Shown one piece after another: positions 37,301 to 46,710 of a stretch of 64,000 bases of DNA. Each line of letters starts with the position of its first letter. The first letter of the stretch is position 1. The DNA is taken from assembly GCA_016801885.1 (NCBI GenBank), contig CM028898.1, positions 11,878,858 to 11,942,857 of the forward strand, written 5' to 3'. A model generated the notes under the pieces. That model saw only the letters and a list, made by a program, of their open reading frames with translations. It was not told the DNA's origin and did not search any database. A program made the translations under genes and the position numbers. The DNA comes from Toxotes chatareus (Eukaryota > Chordata > Actinopteri > Toxotidae).

Positions 37301-37857
37301 ATTTAAAGACTTATTGTGTCATGTTAATTGACCTTTCAAAGTTTCTGAAGGGTGCCGGGACAGATCTATTCAAACAAAAACACTCCTGGGCCCTTTGTAT
37401 CCATTAACAACCCCGGGCATTAATATGCTTTCAGACAGCCCTGGATAATGCTACAAGCTTTTTCACCATGACTTATATTTACTTTAACCAGTCCCCCCTT
37501 AAGTGCTGTTTTTAACAATGCAGGCACTATGAATCATTTACCATACAGGAATACCTTAAAGGAATCATTTGCTTTGGAGATGTTTGTGGTTGGTTTGATG
37601 CTGACGAAAGGCATTATCTCCTGAATGACAGTGTTGCGGGCTCCTCTGATGAAATATTTATCATATGTCATATAGCCGTGCATTAGGCCAAGAATGGGCC
37701 ATTGTTTCTATGTTATGCACAAGGGACTGACAATGGATGGGCAGAGGCAGGTCAGGGATAGTTGGGCCAAAGCAAATATAAAGCAATGCAAGCACAGACA
37801 TTAAGGTTTTTTTGGAACACATAAAATATAAAAGCAAATTATAAAATGATCTAAACC

Positions 37858-37933
37858 CAGTGGTGGATGAAGAATTCAGAGCCCCTGCTTAAATAAAAGT
37901 AGCAATACCACATCATACTGATACTTTTAGATA
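37858..37933 (+). repeat. Percomorph 'agtggtgg…' interspersed repeat, 5' part (host of nested insertion)
   Basis: It reads CAGTGGTGGATGAAGAATTC, AGAGCCCCTGCTTAAATAAA and AGTAGCAATACCACATCATA. This is the start of a repeat that I recall as 'agtggtggaagaagtattcagatc…ttaagtaaaagtagcaataccac'. The rest of the element resumes at 38050 after another repeat. The family is from memory. Confidence 0.75.
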
Positions 37934-38047
37934 TGATTAGTCCATTGATTCATTAGCTGAGTCCGTTAGTTTTAATGACTAAATGATTATTAGATTAATT
38001 TAAAAACTGATTCATCAATTGAAAAAGTAATTGTTAGTTGCGACAGT
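37934..38047 (-). repeat. Terminal-inverted-repeat element inserted into another repeat
   Basis: The plus strand shows GATTAGTCCATTGATTC, ATTAGCTGAG, GACTAAATGATTATTAG, AAAAACTGATTCATC and AATTGTTAGTTGCGACAG. The last word is the reverse complement of the usual GCTGCAACTAAC start, so the element lies in reverse orientation. It splits the 'agtggtgg' repeat into two parts, which makes it the younger insertion. Confidence 0.65.
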
Positions 38048-38049
38048 GA

Positions 38050-38166
38050 AATTCTTCATTTCATGTAAAAGTCCAGCTCCAAGGACATATAGTAACATAA
38101 AATAGAAATAACCAAGTACATGTACATTAAACTGTATTTCAGGACAGTACTTGAGTAAATCTACTC
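38050..38166 (+). repeat. Percomorph 'agtggtgg…' interspersed repeat, 3' part
   Basis: It reads CATTTCATGTAAAAGTCC, then AACATAAAATAGAAATAACC, AAGTACATGTACATTAAACT and AGGACAGTACTTGAGTAAAT. This is the closing half of the same repeat, ending in the characteristic GTACTTGAGTAAAT. The middle of the standard element is missing as well as split. Confidence 0.75.
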
Positions 38167-39779
38167 TTATTTCCTGCTGCTGTCAGAGAGAAAAAGCCAT
38201 GGTACAGTGGAACTGGGCAAAAACATATTCTCATGATTCCTGTTGTCTCAGCTGTTAATGTATACAGTAAGAACATGAAAAGGCTTATATTAACAGCGTA
38301 TTATTATATTGTCTATTACTTAGTTTATCTTCCTGTTTTAGTTGATGGTTTTAGCTGTGTGGACAGTTCATTTGCATAATCTCAGTTGCTCGATTTGCTT
38401 GTTTCCAGCTCGTCTCTCTTACTGTTTTTCCCCTGTGCTGCATGCACTTTATGTAGTCACAGAGTTTTGATCCTCAGAGAGACTAAACGCTGCTTCTTTG
38501 TTGACAACAGAGGAGAAGCTGCAAGCAAAGTGAAACAGTATCAACTAAATTCAAATAGTCTCAAAAGAAATACTAAACGGCGTGAGAGCAGACGGGCCGT
38601 GGAACTGGTCCGTCGTTCTTGCTCAGGCAAATGATCCCCATAACTTCCAACATTCTCCTCGGCCTGAGTAATTGAGATGTGTAATAACTGTGACAGAGGG
38701 CATTATCTGACCCATTTTCCTTTTCTTCTCACATTGCTTTGTTTATACATGCCTTCCTGTCATAATCCCTTACAAATCTCCAAAGTAAAAGCCCTTTGAA
38801 GAAATTGCCTCTCGTAGCGTGATATCCCATGTAAAGGAGTTCTTTTTAATGACCAGGATCTGACCTCATTTCATATGCATAAGCCTACATCAAAGTAGAC
38901 AGCATCCGTCCAGTCTGTGCAACGTTCTTCCACTTGACAGTCTTTCACATTGCAGCGACAAAGCACATACATGGAGCTTGTAATTGCTTAATTAGGTTCA
39001 AGCCTTGCAGTTTTACCTTGGGTTGACCTTGTATGAGGAGGACCACTGCTCCCCTCAAAGAAACTTATGATTAGATTGAGTTACATTACCATTTTCTTTT
39101 TCATCAGTCATTATTAGATGGTAAAGGGCACCTCTGAGAGATCTGAGATCTGTGTCTTAGTTTGTTCACTGGATTGTCTATCTAAAGTACTTCTTGAAAT
39201 CTCCACTGCTTAGAGAAATTACAATTTATATTACTATAACAGTTTATCAAATCTGAACCAAGGGTCAAATCTGCTTCTCAAATCTGAATTATTTCCAATC
39301 TATCAGCGCCGTGACTTACTTTGACTTTGGCCGGACTAATTTTTCCTGTTGCTGTGATGAAAAAAGAAATGCAATTTAGTCCACGCTAGGAGGCTGAGCT
39401 GGAGCTGCAGTAGCCATGGAAGTTGAAGTAAACATGATCTGGTGGAAATAATTTTAATTCCTCTTTATCATTTCAGCCATGTAGCATCGTGCTACTTGCA
39501 AAGATCAGCTGTTAGAAAGGTGACAAATGCAGCTAGTCTTAACTTCATGTATAATGTAAATGTTTCATTGTTTTTTTCATTGATTTTAGTGATGTGCACT
39601 CACCTCTTTGGAGCATTTAATGTACTCTACCATGTTATGTGTTTTTATGTACTCATGTAACATTATCAGTTACAGAAACTAGTTGTACTCTAAAATACAA
39701 GTAATCTTTAAATTTGTATCTTTGTGTTCTGATAGATGTTTGTATTTTGCTATATTAGCATTAGCATTGCTTGAATAAC
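38167..39779. other. Noncoding unique sequence
   Basis: No exon is recognised. A perfect POU-octamer word ATTTGCAT lies at 38370-38377. A block at 38820-39010 has CATATGCATAAG (38872-38883) and TTGTAATTGCTTAATTAGG and is a candidate regulatory element. The rest is unique with nothing notable. Confidence 0.55.
38820..39010. promoter_or_regulatory. Candidate conserved noncoding block with octamer and ATTA cores
   Basis: TTTTAATGACC, TCATATGCATAAGC and GTAATTGCTTAATTAGG lie within 190 bases of unique sequence with no open frame. The combination suggests POU and homeodomain binding. This is inference only, since conservation was not tested. Confidence 0.25.
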
Positions 39780-40042
39780 AAGACTAAGAGTGTACAGCCA
39801 TGTTGGGGCACTGTGAGGCACAGTGGTGCTTTCAGCTAAATGCCAGCATATTACTGTTTACAGGATATAGTGTAGACCATGTTCACAATCTTACTTTAGT
39901 GTGTTAGCACGCTAACCATTTATAATTATAACTTAACTTAAAATACAGTTGAGGCAGATAGGAATGTCATTAGTTTTGACCGACACTGGTCCTCCGGGAA
40001 CCATGAATGTCTGAACTAAATTTCATTGTGGTGGTGGTGGTG
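39780..40042 (-). repeat. GCTAGC/GCTAAC-rich percomorph repeat, one orientation
   Basis: It reads AGACTAAGAGTGTACAGCCA, GGCACAGTGGTGCTTTCAGC, TAAATGCCAGCATATTAC, then ACCATGTTCACAATCTTAC, TGTGTTAGCACGCTAACC, GGAATGTCATTAGTTTTGAC, GGGAACCATGAATGTCTG and ACTAAATTTCATT. The first words are reverse complements of the closing words of the copies at 49495 and 60925, so this copy is inverted relative to them. It ends in a (GTG)5 run at 40028-40042. Confidence 0.75.
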
Positions 40043-40755
40043 ACAGTGGTTTAGACATTCCTCTACAGGAAAAAATGGTGATGCTACAGGAAAAGGCTGC
40101 TTGTGTGGCTACAAATAAGAGGCGATAACATATTGGATTACTAATTTTTTTGGACTTGGAGCTCAATGAATACAGGTATTTTACCAACTTGAGACAGGGT
40201 CCAGACTGGAACTGCCCCCTACAACCCAACCCTAAGTACAAATAAACTCTTTTGACTCCCTTGAAGTGCCTGCATAAGGAGCACATAAAGGCCTCGTACA
40301 CCACACTATACACCAAAAGTTAACTGTACATACACATACAGAGGTCACTCTGTGAAATATATTTATGTCTTGTTACACCAAACCGAGAGATTGGGCAAGG
40401 TTTTGCTACAGAAGCAATAACACGACCTAAAGCAATTGCGATCCTGCTGTATAGTGACAGCTCATCAACCAGTCTCAGTCAGATGGTGTTTGTAAACGCC
40501 TTCAATGTGACAAAAAGTTTGAACAGTCATATTTATGAGATTCACATCATAACACATGTCTTGGATTGGCAGAATCTCAGGCTCCACCTGACCTAAAACG
40601 CTGTGAGCACCACCTGCCAGCTCTGCAGGCACATTTTTCAGCTATTTGAAGTTAGTCATTGACCTCGCTCTGCTCCCTCTGTTCAAACAACAAGCCCACA
40701 GTTCAGCACCTCTGCCAGGTACTCAGTCTTTGTGGCAGGTCTTTGATGCTTAATC

Positions 40756-40771
40756 TAAACACCGGTGTTTA
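40756..40771. promoter_or_regulatory. 16-bp perfect palindrome with forkhead-like half-sites
   Basis: TAAACACCGGTGTTTA reads the same on both strands. Its outer halves TAAACA and TGTTTA are the forkhead core in inverted arrangement, and the centre CACCGGTG contains an ACCGG.. type core. It is a plausible dimeric binding site. One palindrome of this length could arise by chance in 64 kb, so functional status is unknown. Confidence 0.35.
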
Positions 40772-41849
40772 TCGGACTGGACCTCGATGAGATCATCAGG
40801 ACAGCGTGTCCAGTTGTTTTGGTTATGATAACAGCTGGGTGTTAGCCATGTTCAAAGTCAAAGGCTCACTTCATCATCATCTTTATGCCCTCTTCACCGT
40901 TTCAGCAGCACATATTGTATCTGACGCTTACTGTAGGATTTATCTTTGTCGACACTGGCACTAAAGGACTTTCCTTCCTTTGTTGTTTTTGTAATTAAAG
41001 TGCTTACAGTTATTTTCCCATGTAACAACTCTGTGTTAAACTGTGTTCACAAACTAATTGTCCCTGACAAAACAGTCTGCACAAGTTTAAATAGAGTTGT
41101 GTGGTCTCATTTGTTGAAGCCTCAGCTTTGTTTTTGTCCTTTAGAGTGAGAAATATGCAACATTTGTTTTATTGCACAATGATCTTTGATGAAAGTGAAA
41201 TTTAGTTTAAAAAAAAAATGGTTTTGAGGGCACAGAATTTAATTTATTATGCATTTTGACTTTATGTCATCCTCTCTGAAATTCAGATACTTCGCTTGCT
41301 AGCATCACACATTGGGATTACAGTCATTTGCCCAAAGTAGAAGAAGATATTGTACTGGGACATAGCCATCTGCTAACCATCTCAGCTCTTGGGTGCCAGT
41401 TTTAATTAGGATTTCTGTCACTTTTATACATCATTATTAAATTGTTTATACTTTTCTACCATCAGTTCATTTCACTGGATACTTTTGTTCCCTACCACTA
41501 TCCATTGGTGTAGGCCATACCTTCCTCGTGTCTCTATGTCTATGGATAGTGTTTCTTGCTGAGCTGCAGCAACAGAACAGAACATCTGCGCTTATTAAAT
41601 ATTTTTTTAACAAGTCAGCAGAATAGTTGATGTGTCTCCACTTTGGTGGATGTGTGAAGATTTAGGTCCACACTGCAGCTTGGGCCTTTAATCTAGCCCC
41701 GCGTGTTGTAACCTATAGTGCCAGAGGGAGGGGTGTACTGTATGTGTGGAGGTTATACTTAGATCGTCATTCACAAAAACAAGTGCAATTAGAGCAGTGA
41801 CTCAACTTGTTCGCATAATTCATACAGAACTGCACCTCATAAAGCAGAC

Positions 41850-42070
41850 TGTTAAACTTTAAAGCACATGCGATTACTCATAATTGCTCCAGAAATTGAT
41901 TTATTAGCTCGGGTGTGAGGCTGTGTGAGCCGAATGCCATCTGACCTCCAGCTGAATGAATAATCAACAGGCTCCATGAGCAAACAGATGTTTGAAAGTG
42001 TTGCTGTTTTATCAGGCCTGTAATGTGAACAGGCATGAAACCAGATTAAATTAAATGATGTGAGGACAGA
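41850..42070. promoter_or_regulatory. Candidate conserved noncoding block
   Basis: Unique sequence with GCGATTACTCATAATTGCTC (41870-41889), AAATTGATTTATTAGCTCGG and GAATGAATAATCAACAGG, and no simple repeats or recognised mobile element. Composition suggests an enhancer. Conservation was not tested. Confidence 0.25.
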
Positions 42071-43310
42071 CAGCTGTGACACATTTGGACTTTGCTGCTT
42101 TCCCCCTTTTGTGCAAATAGCAGCTTATGTTCCCAAACATAAAAGACGCTCTCTGGTCTACCTAACACTGCTTTTAATCAGTGTGCTAAAACGGCCTGCC
42201 AGGAGAAGCTGTGGGAAGTGTTTGTCTGCTTTTTCTGTTGCCTGAAATAAATCATAAAAGTAAAATAACCAATGGAAACAACAGCTTTACAAACAACAGT
42301 AAATCCAGAGCTGTTTTTCCTCTGCCTGATGTTGCACCACTGGCTGTTTTGTAAGACATGGTATTCTTTAGGGACATGAATGATGATCCCTTAGCTTCAA
42401 CCCTTTTTCTCTAATTGCTGTTTAATTTCTTGCTTTGATTATAAGGTGTAGCCAGCTTAATGAAGCACAGATGAGTTGTTTATGAACTCTGTGCACTTTC
42501 TCTTGTTAGCACGGAGGAGCATAAGGTTAGTTTATACTCTGAAATACAGTACACACATTGTTTATTTTAGTAGCTTGCTTCTTTTACCGCCTTTCAGACC
42601 ATTATAAGCAGTATAGAGCAAGAATATTAAAAGATACTGTAGCTGTAGAGAATGGTCTGATGGCTTTTCTTATCGTTCAGTGTTTCCGGTACACAGTAAA
42701 TGATACTTTCAGGTGGAGAATGGTTGGTTTGTATTTTGAAGTGCCGGTCGTTGTGCGTTGTTGTGTTTGCCCCAAGGAGCTGTCGACTCAAGTGTTTTTC
42801 TCCAAACCTGTCACACTTTTCAGGAACAATTAGAGAAAAGAAAGTAAATTGTTCCCAGGCACTTGGATTGCTGTCCTCGCGACATCTGCCACCGCAGTGC
42901 AGATGATAGATTCCTCCTTCATTAGCCAGGGGTGTGGGATTACCCAGTGAGAACACATTAATCACCACTTTCTGTGGCAGCCTGAATGCACTGCGCTTTG
43001 TTAGAAAAAAACTTTTTTTTTCCTGACGTGTCACTCTTCTCCTGTGACAGGCCACAATCAATCATCTTGATTGACAGCACTGATAGGTTACACTGTTTAC
43101 ACAATGTGTAATGAAAGATCATGTTACCCACTATTGTTGTTTCTGAGACAACTCTTTTGGGCTGGATCTGAATAGAGTGGGTGCTTTGGTACAAACCCAC
43201 ACAAGCACACACTCGTTTGCTTTCCCTCTCTGTTTCCATAGCAGTTCCCCTCTGTCCTTTCTGCGCTCTCTGTTTCTCTGTAGGCTACAAACACTTTAGA
43301 GATGCTCACT

Positions 43311-43420
43311 ATGGGTGGGCAATGTGCTTCACATCTAACACTGTATTGTATAATCCAATTTTATATCATGATCGCAATATATTCAATGATATAATAAATG
43401 TTCTAGAGAACTGAAGTGTT
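43311..43420. repeat. Possible remnant of a 'gggtgggcaatat' repeat
   Basis: TATGGGTGGGCAATGTGC is followed by CAATTTTATATCATGATCGC and AATATATTCAATGATATAAT. I recall a fish repeat that begins GGGTGGGCGATAT and continues with ATATCATGATAT and GCGATA words. The match is loose and may be coincidence in AT-rich DNA. Confidence 0.3.
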
Positions 43421-45570
43421 CTCTCAGTTTCATGTCACCTCTAAATCAGGCCTACAAAGGACATACACCATATAGTACCAACACTGTTCTAATGAGAAAT
43501 GTATTAAACTTTCAGGAGCACTCATACATCAGCTTAATGCGGGCAGGTTGGTGCTTTGGAACAATCAATCAACATCAGCCCGTGAGTTATAATTAGCCCT
43601 TTCAGATTGATGCATTGACCATTTGTATTGAATTTCTTTGTTATTGGAGGTTTCCCGTTGCCCATCTGTCTCTCACTTTCATCCGTAATCTGGGATGTCC
43701 ACCTGGATGACCACACATTCACAGATGTGTCCACACACAAACACGTGCACTTTTTCATGTGGCCTCCAGATGTTTGATGATATTCTTCCTGGGTTCATAT
43801 TCTGGTCATTGGACAATTCAGATGTCAGTTTAGTTACACTGTATTCACAGAGGATCGTTATTGTGACTGCATTGTGAGTATACATTTTTGTGTCATTTTG
43901 CTGTAAAAAAGAAAAAAAGAACAGTGATAATTGTGAAAGTGAAAGTTCATTAGTTTAGTATCTCAAGAATGCTCCGTTCAGGGACATTTTTGTTGGTAGC
44001 CTCTAGCCTGTGTAGGTACTTCTGTGTTTTTTTTTTCCCCCATATTGAGAATTTAAGGTAACCTTGGTGCTCCGTGTGGTGCCCTGTGGCACTGACAGCA
44101 AACTCCATGGACATGGATAACTTTAAAAATGGTCAATTGGAGAAGAGTGATAAGGTACAGCTCGGGGTCAAGTGCTGCCTCGGAAAACAAGCCATAGGGA
44201 AACGTCCTGCTCTGGTAGTTACAAGGAAGTTTGTTTGTAGAGACTGGGACTTGACTTTTATTTGACATTGACTCTTTAAAGTTCTGAGTTGGATTAGTTT
44301 CATCCGAAAAGCAAGCTTGTTGGGCAGTTTTTTTGGAGAAAATTTTTAAAGATTTCAAAAAATTTGTTAGATCTTGCATTTGCATTTTCACTGAAAAAAG
44401 GACTTCAAATATTTGTGTGTTTAACTCTAAGCAGAACCCAAGATGTTTTCAAGCTTTAACAGTCGTATTGAATGACTCATATGGAAATATGCCATTATTT
44501 GGCAACGGTGGACTAGTCTCTTCCTCCTGGGCATCAGAGATAAGCTGTATTATTTTACATCTCATGAGCAGCAGCGGTGTCTTTCCTTTTCTGGTATCAA
44601 GACTCTAGTCAGAGAATTTTATACTCCCAATCATTTGATACAGTAAAGTAGCTGTCTGATCCAAATGAAGGTGTGATACTTTATGTCCTTCCAGACATCA
44701 GACAGCCACGGAGATTGGTTTGCAGAAATATGATGAGAGGACATAAACCAGTCAAACTTGCTGCCCTTTTCTTACAAAAGAGCTTTGTGTCCTGTAGCTT
44801 TTTTTCAAATGAAACATCAATCCATAAGAATGAAATCTCATAGCCAAATTACTGTTTTCAGTGTTGAGTTTTTTGCAGTTGATACCTGCATGCATGGTAA
44901 TCCGGAGAAAATTGTGCAGGAACAGCACTAATCAGCCCTTACAGTGGGCACAGGCCAGCACTTCTGTTGTTTTACTTCGGGCAGTGCTGGACACAAAGTT
45001 GACTTTCTCTCTTGTGTTATGGTCGGTTTATCCACCTAGTTAGATTAGAGTCCACAAGACAGAAAGCGACAGTGACCGGGGGGAGATAAGAGCTACAGTG
45101 CTGACTGAAATAAAGCCAACTCATTCCCACCCACATGGCTGCAGGAAGACACATCAATTCTTACCTGTCATCTTCACCCCAGTACACTGTCTCATTACGA
45201 TTATCTCTCAAATACACACAGTGCATAAAGCTCCAGTAAATCAGATCCTCTTCTTTTACAAGTTGGGCTTTAGTACTGTAATGAAACTCAATGATCCATT
45301 ATGGAAATGGGCTACAATGTCAAGGAGTTTAGTTGAATTCTCTGCAGACACATAGAGAGGATTATATGTATTTGGTAGTTTTGATTAAGCTGAAGATTAT
45401 CACAGTCACACAGCTTTCTTAGCAGAGACCCCTCTCTGGCTCCTCTTGGGTGGTCTCTCAAGACGACTTTCTCTGCGTGCCTGCCTTCTGCTTGACGGCC
45501 ATTGTATAATGCCGACAGAGCACAACAGCAAGACATACACTCCTGAGGAGAGAGCCACAAAACACACTCT

Positions 45571-45591
45571 GAAGCTTGAAGCTTGAAGCTT
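45571..45591. repeat. GAAGCTT x3 tandem repeat
   Basis: Three consecutive heptamers GAAGCTT, each a near-palindrome containing AAGCTT. A local duplication with no other feature. Confidence 0.9.
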
Positions 45592-46054
45592 TTGGCGTCT
45601 GCCTCACTCCTTTAAATATGAGTCAGCTGTTGTGCTCGGGACTCCAACAACAGCTTTAATTCCTCTGCCTCCCCCTCCTTTGCCTAAAAGGGGGCTTTAT
45701 GCCTGTAGGGCCCCCATCAGTTACCTGCTGACAGGCCGAGCATGACTGATGAGCTGCCCGAGGCGCCCCAGTATACTTTGTCAGCTGCTCATAATTTATA
45801 CATCTTATCTCCGTCAGAACAAAAGACAGAGCGGGGCTTTATGGAAATGAAAACAGAGACTTGTTTAGACTCCAGCATGTGGAGTGAAGTGGTGTGATCC
45901 TACTGATAGTTGTTTCTCTCTGCAAGCAAGACGAGCTGCCTTGTCTGGCTCTGAGGACTCCACACCCATTCTGTCTGCCCACACCTTGAGTGTGTGTGTG
46001 TGTATTTGTGGTGACCCTAAGAAGCCATGTGAGGTTGTTCCGGTTGTGTGTCTG

Positions 46055-46068
46055 GCTCTAGGGGGCAG
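46055..46068 (+). promoter_or_regulatory. Possible CTCF-type site
   Basis: GCTCTAGGGGGCAG contains TAGGGGGCAG, which fits the ten-base core YAGRKGGCRS at every position. The upstream CCAS part matches poorly. It is a candidate only. Confidence 0.25.
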
Positions 46069-46640
46069 ATGACAAAGATGTAAAACACGAGTTTGTTCAT
46101 TCAGAGACAGAGCAGTTGTTCAGTGGGTTAGTTTTCATGCACTACATTAAATCCGAGCGGCACTAAGGAACACTTTTGATATGGACATGTAATCAGATCA
46201 CTCATGGTATCAAACCCTCTGAGAATTTACACCCAGCTGTGCAGCTTTATGCAGATTTAGTGTCTCATAGTGTAATAGTTAATTGTTGTTTTTTTTTTGA
46301 CTGAACAAATAGATTGCATGATTGATCATTATTATAGATAGATTGCAAGATCTGGCTTAGTACAAAGAGTGGCGCTGGAGTAAAACCTGGCTTTGTCAAT
46401 TTAAAAATACTAAAACCAACAGGATGTGGTTTACCCAGAGGGCATTAGTGTTGCTCAGGAACCCGCCTAGCCAGCTTTTTAAAAGGCAAAAACAATACTG
46501 GTATGAATTGATCTACTAATAACAGCCCAATTATAGATAGAAAAATGACTCAAGCATGACAATAAGTTGAAAATTGTTTGCTAATATGTTAGCTTTAATA
46601 ACGTTATAAAATGATGGTATCTCAGGGCTCTGTGTGTGTG

Positions 46641-46710
46641 TGTTGTTGTTTTTGTGCATTACTACCTCCTAGTGGTCAAAAATCCCTAATGCAGCTTTAA
46701 TGACATTCAA
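46641..46710. repeat. Possible remnant of a 'tagtggtcaaaaa…gcagcttt' repeat
   Basis: CTCCTAGTGGTCAAAAATCC followed by TAATGCAGCTTTAATG resembles the tail of a repeat that I recall in fish genomes. Upstream sequence from about 46380 has GCTAATATGTTAGC words and could belong to it, but no clear boundary is visible. Low confidence. Confidence 0.3.

Larger units (their letters stand above)
31881..37857. other. Noncoding unique sequence with several candidate regulatory blocks
   Basis: No exon is recognised. An AC-rich microsatellite lies at 33902-33940 and a G11 run at 34330-34340. POU-octamer words ATTTGCAT occur at 35152-35159 and elsewhere. The 154-codon frame at 36481-36945 is the longest open frame in the window, but it has no domain that I recognise. 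A unique block at 37370-37480 has CATTAACAACCCCGGGC and CATTAATATGC cores. The segment at 35800-36280 has scattered GCTAAC words and may be an old, unrecognisable repeat. Confidence 0.55.
40043..46640. other. Noncoding, mostly unique sequence
   Basis: No exon is recognised. Notable items are listed separately: a 16-bp palindrome at 40756-40771, a candidate regulatory block at 41850-42070, a weak repeat remnant at 43311-43420, GAAGCTT x3 at 45571-45591 and a CTCF-like word at 46055-46068. The 144-codon minus frame at 42627-43061 overlaps plus-strand frames and shows no domain. Short TG runs lie at 45990-46002 and 46631-46642. A unique block at 45700-45860 mixes GATGAGCTGCCCGAGGCGCC with GCTCATAATTTATAC and may be regulatory. 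Confidence 0.55.

Noticed and set aside
42627..43061. 144-codon minus-strand frame
   Set aside because: Overlapping open frames occur on the plus strand and no family is recognised; more likely a unique noncoding block.
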